In this document: one piece after another, positions 54,189 through 62,869 of the stretch
Layout of the letters: each line of letters opens with the position of its first letter
How positions within the stretch are numbered: position 1 is the stretch's first letter
DNA from: Roseivirga echinicomitans
Lineage (GTDB): Bacteria > Bacteroidota > Bacteroidia > Cytophagales > Cyclobacteriaceae
Assembly: GCF_001592935.1 (NCBI RefSeq)
Contig: NZ_LRDB01000050.1
Span: forward strand, 620,001-684,000
DNA: 64,000 bases
Reading direction: 5' to 3'
Position numbers and translations under genes: made by a program
The notes under the pieces: generated by a model
Database searches by the model: none
What the model was told of the DNA's origin: nothing
The model's input: only the letters and a program-made list of their open reading frames with translations

Positions 54189-54422
54189 ATGAGTAACGAA
54201 AAAGACGAGTTAATATCAAAAAAGGTAGGTTACGAGGCCATGCTTTATTGCTTGAAAGCGTATTGGGAAAATAGTGGCTCAAATGACTTAACTGATGTTC
54301 TAAGTGGTGGTGAATATTGGAAAGGAACAGATGAACCAGCGGACTCCGCATTTTGGGAGTATTGGACAGAAGCAATTGATAAAGTCAGAAAAGATGGACC
54401 GATGTTCAAAGAGTTAAAATAA
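54189..54422 (+). CDS. Hypothetical small protein
   Basis: A 77-residue, acidic, tryptophan-rich protein (WENSGSNDLTDVLSGG, then AFWEYWTEAIDKV) without signal peptide. It resembles small helical proteins of unknown function, possibly of the immunity type, but I recognise no family. The ATG is preceded by an AGGGAAA leader. A short inverted repeat lies at 54145-54166 just upstream. Confidence 0.65.
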   Translation: MSNEKDELISKKVGYEAMLYCLKAYWENSGSNDLTDVLSGGEYWKGTDEPADSAFWEYWTEAIDKVRKDGPMFKELK

Positions 54423-54450
54423 AAAACTACACACGACACAGCATATAGCT

Positions 54451-54963
54451 ATGAGAAGCATTATCATTCTTGGCAGTTCTAGAAATGACGGTGACACCTC
54501 CAAAGTGGTGAACCTGCTCAAAGAAAAGTCTGATTGGGACTTACTCGACCTGAATGATTATGACTTTAGCTATTATGACTATGAACATAAAAATGCGGGG
54601 GATGATTTCCTTCCTATGATGCGAAACATCATCGACAACTATGACACTTTGATTTTTGCCACTCCAGTGTATTGGTACAGTATGAGCGGCATCATGAAAG
54701 TGTTCTTCGATCGCATTACCGACTTATTGGAAATTGAAAAGGATTTGGGCAGAAAGCTGAGGGGAAAAAATATGGCCGCATTAAGCTGCTCCATCGGCAA
54801 TCATTTGGGTGACCATTTCTGGCTGCCCTTTTCTGAAACCGCCAAATACTTAGGCATGAATTACCTTTGGGGCGTTCATGCGGTAATCAATGACAGCACA
54901 AGTTTTGAGGCCGAAACGGACAAACTAGAAAAGTTTATTGCGTTGATTAACCAAGAGCGATAA
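54451..54963 (+). CDS. NAD(P)H-dependent FMN reductase / flavodoxin-fold protein
   Basis: A 170-residue flavodoxin-fold protein with the phosphate-binding GSSRNDGDTSKVV at the N terminus and the flavin loop TPVYWYSMSGIMKVFFDR near residue 80. Such enzymes reduce quinones, flavins or xenobiotics with NAD(P)H. Substrate not predictable. The gene lies 28 bases after the 77-residue hypothetical gene. Confidence 0.87.
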   Translation: MRSIIILGSSRNDGDTSKVVNLLKEKSDWDLLDLNDYDFSYYDYEHKNAGDDFLPMMRNIIDNYDTLIFATPVYWYSMSGIMKVFFDRITDLLEIEKDLGRKLRGKNMAALSCSIGNHLGDHFWLPFSETAKYLGMNYLWGVHAVINDSTSFEAETDKLEKFIALINQER

Positions 54964-54977
54964 GGACAAACCTATTT

Positions 54978-56162
54978 CTAGCCTACCATTTCCTTTAGTG
55001 TGGCAGTAAATACCTCAATTTCTTCTTCGGTATTATAGTAATGCACGGAGGCACGCACGATTTCTTTCAACTGTCGAGCCGTCATATCGAGATAGGTATT
55101 GGGTACGCCTGTCCAAGAAACATTAATACCTTGGCTGTGTAAGTAGGTCTTCACCTCAGCTGCCGATTTTCCTTCAACGGTAAACGACACAATCCCGCTT
55201 TTCACTTCGCCAATATCGTGGACAGTCACACCCTTTACTTGGCTGATTTGCTCTCTTAATACAGAAGACAAATGCTGCACACGTTCCCAAATATTATTGA
55301 TTCCAATCTCTAAAATATAATCCGCAGCGGCTTTGAGCCCTAGGGTATTGGCTCGGTTTCCTTCCCAATTCTCAAACTTTTTAGCATCTTTTCGAATGGA
55401 GTAAGTCGCTTTGCCTGTCCATTCTGCGGAATGAAGATCAATGACAGCAGGCGTCAATTTAGGCAAGACCGACTTTCTAACATAGAGAAAGCCAGTACCT
55501 CGTGGCCCACGCATGTACTTCCTGCCTGTGGCCGAAAGCATATCGCAACCAATTTTATCGACATCGAGCGGGTATTGTCCTACGGATTGACAGGCATCTA
55601 ATAAGTACAAGATCCCATGCTTTCGAGTGATCTCCCCTACTCCTTCTGCATCAACAGTGAGGCCGCCATTGGTAGGCATATGCGTAATAGAAACCAGCTT
55701 TACCGAAGCATCCATCATGTTTTCTAGCGCTGCTAAATCCAGTTCTCCCGATTCCTTATTAGGAATGACTTTGATTTCTACCGCCACTTTTCTTTGAAGG
55801 TGCAAATACGAAAGGTAATTCGTTGCGTAATCGGCTTGGGTAGCAATGATTACATCACCATTTTGCCAATCAATGGCTTGAAAGGCAGCATGCCAAGCGG
55901 CTGTAGCATTCTCTACCAAAGCAATTTCTTCTGCGGAAGCATTAATCAACTTGGCGATAGAAGCATAGGTTCCTGTGATCTGCTCTGCATACTTCTCATG
56001 GGTTTCATAGCCTCCGTAAGTCATCTCTTCCTCCAAATAATTGATCACGGCATGACGCACAGCCTGAGGTGGTAACGAGCTCCCTGCATTATTGAAGTGA
56101 ATCACCTTATCTGTTCCTGGAGTTTCCTTTCTAAATCGCTGAATATACTTTTCTGTAAGCAT
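54978..56162 (-). CDS. Class V aminotransferase family (PLP-dependent)
   Basis: A 394-residue PLP enzyme of the class V fold. The Schiff-base lysine is K215 in SATGRKYMRGPRGTG, where the usual histidine before the lysine is arginine, and D189 (LLDACQSVG) interacts with the cofactor nitrogen. Closest in pattern to isopenicillin N epimerase-like or cysteine-desulfurase-like members, but no desulfurase cysteine is evident. It may cleave or racemise an amino acid. It is a single leftward gene. Confidence 0.87.
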   Translation of the reverse strand: MLTEKYIQRFRKETPGTDKVIHFNNAGSSLPPQAVRHAVINYLEEEMTYGGYETHEKYAEQITGTYASIAKLINASAEEIALVENATAAWHAAFQAIDWQNGDVIIATQADYATNYLSYLHLQRKVAVEIKVIPNKESGELDLAALENMMDASVKLVSITHMPTNGGLTVDAEGVGEITRKHGILYLLDACQSVGQYPLDVDKIGCDMLSATGRKYMRGPRGTGFLYVRKSVLPKLTPAVIDLHSAEWTGKATYSIRKDAKKFENWEGNRANTLGLKAAADYILEIGINNIWERVQHLSSVLREQISQVKGVTVHDIGEVKSGIVSFTVEGKSAAEVKTYLHSQGINVSWTGVPNTYLDMTARQLKEIVRASVHYYNTEEEIEVFTATLKEMVG

Positions 56163-56215
56163 GCTTGAAAGTATGAAATTTGAGTGGATTGTTTAATGTG
56201 GAATCCATAAAAAAA

Positions 56216-56233
56216 CCCCGACAGATGCCGGGG
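56216..56233 (-). terminator. Terminator of the leftward gene at 56287
   Basis: CCCCG (56216-56220) pairs with CGGGG (56229-56233), and the minus-strand tail is a run of seven T. It lies between the PspC-N-like gene and the aminotransferase gene. Confidence 0.75.
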
Positions 56234-56286
56234 CTTGGATAGAAAACACCTGTTTAATAATCACCTCAAACCATAACTAAATCAGG

Positions 56287-56565
56287 TTATCTTGAATTTC
56301 TTGTGCGGTTAATTACAGCTTCCAGTTCTTTGCAGGTCACCACGTCTTTTCCTCCTTTAAGTTCTTCCAGTAAAATTTCGGCTACTCGTTCTTCGCCCGA
56401 TTCAAATTGATTTTCTGATTGGAGCGTGTTATTTCTATGCATGAATTTGAGATGGTTAAGAAGTAGATTCTTACATTCATTTTCTACATAAAAAACCACT
56501 CCGCTGATGCTGATTTTGTGGTGACCATCCATGGTGCCGAAGTATAATGTGGATTGAGAGAACAT
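56287..56565 (-). CDS. Small protein resembling the N-terminal part of Bacteroidota PspC proteins
   Basis: A 92-residue protein. The core HHKISISGVVFYVENECKN followed by a helical part with EERVAEILLEELKGGKDVVTCKELEAVI resembles the region at the N terminus of Bacteroidota PspC-domain proteins (INIGGVIF... then ARIAELL...VVTxxDVExVI), but the membrane PspC domain is absent. It lacks a signal peptide. It may bind a partner in envelope-stress control. It reads in the same direction as the DUF4097 cluster to its right, with a 189-base gap. Confidence 0.5.
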   Translation of the reverse strand: MFSQSTLYFGTMDGHHKISISGVVFYVENECKNLLLNHLKFMHRNNTLQSENQFESGEERVAEILLEELKGGKDVVTCKELEAVINRTRNSR

Positions 56566-56754
56566 CTGGTTTTTATTTTTCTACACTTCTCATTTTCAGA
56601 AAAGTTACTGACTGCTGCTTTTTTCCTTTGTTATATAGATGCGCCTCGGAGCAAAAATGTTGCATGCCCTTTGTCTTTTTAACTGAAATTAACCGCAAAA
56701 GGTGAATTCATTAACAGTCGATAACATAACGACCGCTTTCCAAGTCCTTCTTTT

Positions 56755-57453
56755 TTACAAACCAGACTCCTTGAGGTAAATATCACTGGTCACCGTTTTC
56801 AGCTTTAATGCTTTGCCACCGCTTTTGTAAGTTGCCTTTACTTTATGGCTACTAATCTTTGGAAGCCCTTTCTCCTTTTCCATGTCCAAATCCATATTGG
56901 TATAGATACCGCCATTCACCGTTTCAATATTCACTTCGGCACCAACGCCCTTTGCCCAAAGCAAATTAATTTCGCCCGTAACCGTTTCTAAATCGAGGTT
57001 CCCCGAAAAGCCTTCTACAGCGACATTGGCCACAATGGTTTTGATCTTCACATCCGACTTGCCGGGCATCATCACCTCCACCTTAATATTGGCACAAATT
57101 CTATTGCCTTTAGAGCCACGCCCAGACCAATAGTTACCATTCTTTCCATTGCAGCAGCAGTCGCCAAGCTTTTCTAGCTTTTTGCTGTCCAATTCAATTT
57201 CAACGATCAATTTCCCGTTGCGATCATCTACTTTCCAGTCCATGACCTCGTTGTCCTTGCCTTCATTGATTTCATAGGTAATTTTCACCGAGATCTCATC
57301 CTTATCCCAAGATTTCAGGATTACTTCAGTTCCGAAGTTCAAATCAAGATCCAGCTTTTGACCAGTGTAGACATAGCTTTTTTCAATCGTTTCGGCTTGG
57401 GCGAAAACTAGCTGCGCGAAAAGACAAGCGATGAATGTAAAGAGTGTTTTCAT
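56755..57453 (-). CDS. Secreted DUF4097-like protein (cysteine-rich)
   Basis: A 232-residue exported protein (signal peptide ending FAQA). The strands repeat short motifs such as VEGFSGNLDLETVTGEINLLW and VNIETVNGGIYTN, as in the DUF4097 adhesin-like beta-helix family. A cysteine cluster (GDCCCNGKNG, then RICAN) stands in the middle, unusual beside its two relatives upstream in the cluster. Probably periplasmic or surface-exposed. It is the last gene of the sigma-HEAT-DUF4097 cluster, 11 bases after the next. Confidence 0.75.
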   Translation of the reverse strand: MKTLFTFIACLFAQLVFAQAETIEKSYVYTGQKLDLDLNFGTEVILKSWDKDEISVKITYEINEGKDNEVMDWKVDDRNGKLIVEIELDSKKLEKLGDCCCNGKNGNYWSGRGSKGNRICANIKVEVMMPGKSDVKIKTIVANVAVEGFSGNLDLETVTGEINLLWAKGVGAEVNIETVNGGIYTNMDLDMEKEKGLPKISSHKVKATYKSGGKALKLKTVTSDIYLKESGL

Positions 57454-57464
57454 GATTCCTTGAT

Positions 57465-58205
57465 TTAATTTTTACGCAAATACACGTGACCATACTGAGA
57501 CTCTACCTTTAGGCGCTGGCCTCCACTTTTGATAGAAGCATGTGCTTTCATCCATTTACCAAGGCCTTCATCTTCATCAATTTTCACTTTGGTTTCTAGG
57601 TTAGAGAAGATTTGCCCCCACTGGGTACGGGCCTCTAAATCCAGAGACTCAGTCTCATCCACTTGCACATCCACTCCGCCATATCGGGCTTCTACATCAA
57701 GCTGTTTTGGGCTTTGCAATACTTCCACCAAACCATAGCGGGCATCGAGCACAACGGCCATGCTACGCGGAACAGTCACTTCTAACACAATGGAAATATT
57801 GATTCCGTTGGTATAACGACCGCTTTTCCCTGTAGAAATGGTGGTTCCATTTTTCGAAATGGTGACGGACCTGCTTTCTCCGTCCTCATCTTTATCGGTA
57901 TACACCTGATAACTTTTATAGTTGTCAATGTTTTTAATGTTCGACTCTATCATGAGTTTCCCTCCACTGACCTTGCTAGAGAGTTCGAAATCGTCATCAA
58001 ATTCTCCATTGTGAATTTCTACCTGACCTTTAATATTGACTTCGTTCTTATCCCATACTTTAATTTTTACCAATTCGGGATATTTGAAAAAGAGGTCGAT
58101 GTTTTTGACTGAGCTGGCATCAAAGGTCTGATCGATTTGTTTTTGCGCGAAGGCACAAACCGAAAAGAGCATGAGCATTATTAGGATTAAAATTGGCTTT
58201 TTCAT
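57465..58205 (-). CDS. Secreted DUF4097-like protein
   Basis: A 246-residue exported protein with a signal peptide (LILIMLMLFSVCAFAQ) and a DUF4097-type beta region, including VVLDARYGLVEVLQ and VEARYGGVDVQVDETE, in which short strands stack in a regular repeat. The start is the ATG at 58205, because the upstream in-frame ATG would add a non-signal segment and the repeated leader element lies 5 bases upstream. Role unknown. Confidence 0.78.
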   Translation of the reverse strand: MKKPILILIMLMLFSVCAFAQKQIDQTFDASSVKNIDLFFKYPELVKIKVWDKNEVNIKGQVEIHNGEFDDDFELSSKVSGGKLMIESNIKNIDNYKSYQVYTDKDEDGESRSVTISKNGTTISTGKSGRYTNGINISIVLEVTVPRSMAVVLDARYGLVEVLQSPKQLDVEARYGGVDVQVDETESLDLEARTQWGQIFSNLETKVKIDEDEGLGKWMKAHASIKSGGQRLKVESQYGHVYLRKN

Positions 58206-58210
58206 GTTGT

Positions 58211-58223
58211 GATATTTTGAGTT
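58211..58223 (-). repeat. Repeated leader element (copy 3)
   Basis: AACTCAAAATATC on the minus strand, identical to copy 1, lies 5 bases before the start codon at 58205. Confidence 0.6.
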
Positions 58224-58458
58224 GTTGACCGTTTTTAGAATTCTATTCGAACCAAAATTCAAGTTTGATTCTTCATTTCTCTAAGACATAAGCTTCCTGT
58301 TTCAACCAAAATTGAATACTGATTAATAAGCGAAAAGGATGAGATATTGTCTTAGACTTGAGTTCCCTTTTGAGGGAAATGTGTAGCTATTTAGTCTAGC
58401 TGGGTAGTAGCAAAAACGTCCGTAACGCTTATTATTTAAGCTTTACGGATGTTTTAGA

Positions 58459-59232
58459 TTACTTCTTTCGAAGGTAGACATTGTTGAAAGAAGCTTGAAT
58501 ATCTAGTTTCACGCCTCCTCCATTTAAGGTGCCTTCCACAGTTGAGCTTACTTTTCTCATACCATCTGTTTTAGGGAATTCAATACTCAAATCTGAATAG
58601 GCTTCACCATAAGGAGTTTTTGCTGAGATATTGGCTTTAGCATTGGCAGGAAGTGTTACATCTACATCTCCATATACCGACACCAGAGAGGTTGGGCCTG
58701 CTTGGCTCAATGAAGAGAATTTAGCTTCTACTCCACCATACACTGTGTTGACCAAAGCCGGACCAGTAATACCTTCCAAGTATACATTGTTATAATTACC
58801 TGAAATCTCAAGCTCTCCACTAATTCCATACACTTCCATTTTTCCACCTTCCCAGTTGCCAGTATGTTCAATTTTAACATTCATCGACTTGGGTACTTTG
58901 ATGGTGTACTTGCCGTCTGCTCGTCTGGCTACTTGAACAATAGTGATTTGCCCCCCATCTGTTTTCACACTCAAGCCAATTCCTGTATTGTCTTCTCCCC
59001 TTGCGCTGAGCGACTTAAGGCCTACGGCTCTTTCTGATCGTTCTTCGTCTTTATTGCTTGAAGTAATTTGGATTTCGGTGCCATCATAAGCTTCTACACT
59101 TACACGATTCACCTCCTTAATCACCACTTTCTTTTGACCCGATATGGCCACTTTAAAATCCTGTCCTTGTACCGTAAAGGCTACTAAAAAGAGCGCTATC
59201 GCTAATAAATTCTTTGTTAACTTTTTCATCAT
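58459..59232 (-). CDS. Secreted DUF4097-like protein
   Basis: A 257-residue exported protein (signal peptide ending VQGQ). It has the same repeated short-strand pattern (GELEISGNYNNVYLEG and NTVYGGVEAKFSS, then VSVYGDVDVTLP) as its neighbours, so the three probably arose by duplication. A 253-base gap separates it from the next gene. Two ATGs in a row could each start it; the repeated leader element lies 18 bases upstream. Confidence 0.78.
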   Translation of the reverse strand: MMKKLTKNLLAIALFLVAFTVQGQDFKVAISGQKKVVIKEVNRVSVEAYDGTEIQITSSNKDEERSERAVGLKSLSARGEDNTGIGLSVKTDGGQITIVQVARRADGKYTIKVPKSMNVKIEHTGNWEGGKMEVYGISGELEISGNYNNVYLEGITGPALVNTVYGGVEAKFSSLSQAGPTSLVSVYGDVDVTLPANAKANISAKTPYGEAYSDLSIEFPKTDGMRKVSSTVEGTLNGGGVKLDIQASFNNVYLRKK

Positions 59233-59250
59233 TGATTTTTTTATGTTTCA

Positions 59251-59263
59251 GATATTTTGAGTT
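59251..59263 (-). repeat. Repeated leader element (copy 4)
   Basis: AACTCAAAATATC on the minus strand, identical to copies 1 and 3, lies 18 bases before the start codon at 59232. Confidence 0.6.
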
Positions 59264-59313
59264 TTACCTTTTAAGGAAGGCTAATCCTGACCAATTCAAT
59301 CGATTAAATATTT

Positions 59314-60090
59314 TTACATTTCTTTGAGTTTGAACATGCCCATATAAGCCTGGTCCTTCACTCCTTTTATACTATTACCGTCTTCGGCTATGCGTTCTAA
59401 ATCATCCAGTGCCGCCTTTTCATTATTTTCCACTAGCACATCAATCAAAGCAATTTGCATCATCGGCTCTTTCTCTTCTTTTAAAGCCTTAAGCAAAGCT
59501 TTCTTGGCTATGGGCTCATCATAAAACTTGGCCAAACCCTCCACCGCTTTCAACCTTACATTCATGTTATCATCGGTTTCTAGCACATTAATCAAAGCGT
59601 TGAGCATTTCCTGATCTACTTCTTTAAGTTCAACCGAGTAGTTCACTGCTTGCAGCCTTCCACTGGCCGATGAGCTTGTCATTTGTTCCAGCATCATGGC
59701 TTTTACCTGCGCTAACTCTTCTTTCACTCCTGCTACATCATCATTTCTGATTTCATTGCCCATATAGAAGCCCACCAGCACTAAAGCCACGGCAGCAGCC
59801 ACTCGGTAAAACCAAACCTGTTTTGTTTTAGGTTGAAGTATAGGAACCACTTTGGCTTCTTCTTGCTTCACTTGGGCTTCCAACTTCCCAAAAAGCTTAT
59901 CTTCAGAAAAACCTTCCCATTCCGTTTTCGCTCTAAGGTCGAGTTGTGCAAACCAAGCCTGCTCCTTCTTCAAATGGTCGGGGACGCCTTCTCCCCGAAA
60001 GAAGTTTTGGAGTTGCTCTTCTTCCTGAAGAGAAGTTTCCCCGTTGTTATATTTCTCGATTAATGCTTCTATGTCTTTATTGCTGTTCAT
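59314..60090 (-). CDS. HEAT-repeat membrane protein, presumed anti-sigma factor
   Basis: A 258-residue protein. Residues 1-85 are cytoplasmic with an N-terminal helical segment (IEALIEKYNNGETSLQEEEQ) like anti-sigma domains, then a single TM (VAAAVALVLVGFYMG), and a periplasmic part with HEAT-type helical repeats (VRLKAVEGLAKFYDEPIAK, then IALIDVLVENNEKAA). Such proteins hold an ECF sigma factor at the membrane until a signal releases it. The ATG at 60090 overlaps the sigma gene stop by 14 bases. Confidence 0.8.
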   Translation of the reverse strand: MNSNKDIEALIEKYNNGETSLQEEEQLQNFFRGEGVPDHLKKEQAWFAQLDLRAKTEWEGFSEDKLFGKLEAQVKQEEAKVVPILQPKTKQVWFYRVAAAVALVLVGFYMGNEIRNDDVAGVKEELAQVKAMMLEQMTSSSASGRLQAVNYSVELKEVDQEMLNALINVLETDDNMNVRLKAVEGLAKFYDEPIAKKALLKALKEEKEPMMQIALIDVLVENNEKAALDDLERIAEDGNSIKGVKDQAYMGMFKLKEM

Positions 60091-60589
60091 AATTCGCAAT
60101 TTTTAAGTAATCTTCTTTCGCCTTCTTTCTTGCCCTTGAAATGCCCACTCTAATGTTGTTCACTTCCAATCCTGTTTGCTCGGCTATCTCTTCATAGCTG
60201 TAGCCCTCCACGTCCCGAAGGGTAATCAAAAGCCGCTGTTGATCTGGCAGTTGTTCAAACACCCTCACCATCGTTTTTACACTGTCGTCCAGTTCAATGC
60301 GTTGGTAAGGAGAAACTGCTCCAGAATCCAGCTCCATTTCTTGAATATCGAAATGGCCTTTCATTCTTTTAGATTTGAGTCGATCCAGGCAAAGGTTTTT
60401 GGTAATTGTTACTGCAAAAGCCTCTAAATTTCTGTATTCGCCCCATTGCGCCCGTTTGTCCCAAAGCTTTACCATTACATCCTGTAGAATGTCTTCGGCT
60501 TCCTCTACAGACCGCATCATATTGAGGGCGATCCGAAAGAGCTTATCCTTTACTGGTAGAACTTGTGATTTAAACGTTTGCAACTCCAT
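60077..60589 (-). CDS. ECF RNA polymerase sigma factor
   Basis: A 170-residue sigma-70 family factor of the extracytoplasmic-function type. Region 2 is EDILQDVMVKLWDKR and region 4 shows LRDVEGYSYEEIAEQTGLEV with the recognition helix NIRVGISRARKKAKE. No C-terminal extension is present. It is the first gene of the leftward cluster and would drive expression of envelope genes, probably including the DUF4097 proteins after it. No promoter was clear upstream. Confidence 0.92.
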   Translation of the reverse strand: MELQTFKSQVLPVKDKLFRIALNMMRSVEEAEDILQDVMVKLWDKRAQWGEYRNLEAFAVTITKNLCLDRLKSKRMKGHFDIQEMELDSGAVSPYQRIELDDSVKTMVRVFEQLPDQQRLLITLRDVEGYSYEEIAEQTGLEVNNIRVGISRARKKAKEDYLKIANYEQQ

Positions 60590-60733
60590 TCAATAGTAGA
60601 GACGAGGGTGAGGGCATGTCATTACACCCGTTATGAAATAAATATTAGAAACCAGACATAATAGCGTTAACTAATTAACAATCAATCGATAATGATTACA
60701 GCTTTTGTTTTGTAATTTCGTGAAAAAACCATC

Positions 60734-61498
60734 GTGTTCTTTATTCTTTCAAAAATACTCGCCCTTTTCGTAATGCCCCTCACTTGGGTCATTGGATTTT
60801 TTGTTTATTCCAGGTTTACTAAAAACCCAAAAAGGAAAAAATTCTTCTCTATCCTCCCTCTGGTTTTATTGGTTTTTCTTTCAAACCAATACATCAGTAA
60901 CAGGGTAATGCTTTTATGGGAGCCAGCCCCTACTCCCATGAATGAAGTGGGGGTGTATGATGTGGGGATTGTTTTTTCTGGCGTAACCAAAGGCAGCAAG
61001 AGCCCAAAAGACAGGGTTTATTTTGAACGTGGTGCAGATAGAATTACCCATACCCTTCAACTTTATAAGGAAGGAAAACTAAAACACATTATAGTAAGCG
61101 GTGGCTTAGGTTTCCAACAGATAGAAATGAGTATTGCAGCAGAAAGGCTCAAGAGCTTTTTGGTGATGGCAGGCGTTCCTGATTCAGTAATCACGGTGGA
61201 ACCTAATGCAGTAAACACCTATGAAAACGCAGTAGAGTCTGCTAAAATATTGAAGCGTGATTTTCCCAATCAAAAGTACCTATTGATTACTTCTGCCTTC
61301 CATATGAAGCGTTCATCACTCTGCCTAGCCAAACAAGGCGTTGAATTTGATGAATTTCCTGCCGACTACTATACTGGCAGACCAAGTTTCAATTTCGATG
61401 ATGTTTTTATACCCAAAGCAGAGTCCCTTAAAAAGTGGGAAACGCTTTTTAAAGAATGGGTGGGCTTGGCAACTTATAAGGTGATGGGGTATATTTAG
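60734..61498 (+). CDS. YdcF/DUF218 family membrane protein
   Basis: A 254-residue protein. Two hydrophobic segments in residues 1-55 anchor it, followed by a DUF218 domain with DVGIVFSGVTKG, VSGGLGFQ, VEPNAVNTYENA, and TSAFHMKRS. Members such as ElyC and SanA act in envelope polysaccharide or peptidoglycan steps. The start is a GTG at 60734, since no ATG is in frame and the following sequence begins with the expected hydrophobic helix. It diverges from the sigma factor gene. Confidence 0.85.
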   Translation: MFFILSKILALFVMPLTWVIGFFVYSRFTKNPKRKKFFSILPLVLLVFLSNQYISNRVMLLWEPAPTPMNEVGVYDVGIVFSGVTKGSKSPKDRVYFERGADRITHTLQLYKEGKLKHIIVSGGLGFQQIEMSIAAERLKSFLVMAGVPDSVITVEPNAVNTYENAVESAKILKRDFPNQKYLLITSAFHMKRSSLCLAKQGVEFDEFPADYYTGRPSFNFDDVFIPKAESLKKWETLFKEWVGLATYKVMGYI

Positions 61499-61674
61499 GA
61501 AAATACATACTAGAGAAACTATTGAAAACAATAAAACTAATTATCTCACTACTTAACACTGAATTTATTTTAAGCTGACAAACTTTAGTTGAGTAGCTTG
61601 ACTAAAAACCGCCCGCCTATTTCAGTATCATTATATAATATTTTACTTTGGTATCTTGATGTAAAAATTGTGAA

Positions 61675-62742
61675 GTGAGTGTTTTTTTCCTAATTCTATC
61701 TTTACTGCTTATTTCCCTAAGCCTATTGCCCTTTTTCAACAATCAGCATTGGGTTTTTCGCGTTCCTGAGTTTATTAAAATACAGCTTCTCCTTTTTCAG
61801 GTTATAGCAAGCGTTGGCATTTTTATTTTTACTCAAAAAAGCATTTGGGTTTGGCTGATAGCCCTAGTTCAAATCGGCCTAATCACTTACCACGCTTACC
61901 TTTTATCTCGTTTCACGAAATTTTACAAAAGCCATAATCAGGGAGCAACGGGACTAACAGCCCTCAAAGTCATCTCCACCAATATTTATCAGTTCAATCA
62001 AGAATTCGGGAGGTTTAAAGACTTCATCAGAAAAGAAAATCCAGATATTTTCGTCACTATCGAGAGCAATAAGGATTGGGAAGTAGCCCTGCGTGAAATA
62101 GAAGCTGACTATCCTTACACCGAAAAAATAACGCTGGAAAACACCTATGGCATGCACCTGTATGCTAAAATTCCTTTCCAGAAGGTTACCACGCATTACT
62201 TCGTTTCAGAAGATTTACCGAGTATTGAAGCCCATTTTAAAACCAAGGACGGGGAGGGTTTTGTTCTTTTCTGTGTACACCCACCTCCCCCAAGCCCAAC
62301 GGAAGAAGACACTTCGAAAGAACGTGATGGCGACTTGTTGTGTATTGCAAAGCGTGTGAAAGAAATCAACAAACCTACACTTGTGGTTGGCGATTTCAAT
62401 ACAGTCGCTTGGTCAAAAATTGCTGATTTATTTCGCAAAAACAGCGGGCTAATTGATGGGAGAATCGGGCGAGGTATTCTCGCTTCCTATCATGCTAAAT
62501 ATTGGTTTTTTCGCGCGCCTTTGGATCTAGTTTTTCACAGTCCAACTATTTTCCTGAAAGAGCTAAGTGTTTTAGAACACATTGGCTCTGATCATTTTCC
62601 GATTTGCTGTGTTTTCTCTATCGACTCATCTAATCACTCCCAAAAAGGAGAAGTAGAAACGCTCGAAAAAGAAGAAGGGAAAGAAACCAAAGAGTTGATT
62701 GACGAAGGAAAAAAAGAAGAGAGTGACAACAGAACTGAGTAA
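61675..62742 (+). CDS. Membrane-anchored endonuclease/exonuclease/phosphatase-fold protein
   Basis: A 355-residue protein with three hydrophobic segments in residues 1-85 and an EEP domain after it: VISTNIYQFN, a GDFNTVAW metal motif, and HIGSDHFPICCVF near the end. A 35-residue acidic-lysine tail finishes it. It resembles the VirJ-like/EndU-type membrane EEP proteins of Bacteroidota; the substrate is unknown. The start is a GTG at 61675, with no in-frame ATG upstream. Confidence 0.82.
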   Translation: MSVFFLILSLLLISLSLLPFFNNQHWVFRVPEFIKIQLLLFQVIASVGIFIFTQKSIWVWLIALVQIGLITYHAYLLSRFTKFYKSHNQGATGLTALKVISTNIYQFNQEFGRFKDFIRKENPDIFVTIESNKDWEVALREIEADYPYTEKITLENTYGMHLYAKIPFQKVTTHYFVSEDLPSIEAHFKTKDGEGFVLFCVHPPPPSPTEEDTSKERDGDLLCIAKRVKEINKPTLVVGDFNTVAWSKIADLFRKNSGLIDGRIGRGILASYHAKYWFFRAPLDLVFHSPTIFLKELSVLEHIGSDHFPICCVFSIDSSNHSQKGEVETLEKEEGKETKELIDEGKKEESDNRTE

Positions 62743-62869
62743 AAATGGCATCTTTGCGGGCTTTAAGCCTCTTTTTTTATCAGGGCAGCACACAGATAAG
62801 TACGAGGTGAAAGGCTATAATAAATTATTCAAAACGCTAAATTGAGTCACCTTATTTCAAGTTAATCAA

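Noticed and set aside
62740-62790. Terminator-like GGCTTTAAGCC followed by T7
   Set aside because: The arms leave no proper loop (only four base pairs around three bases), so the stem is weak.
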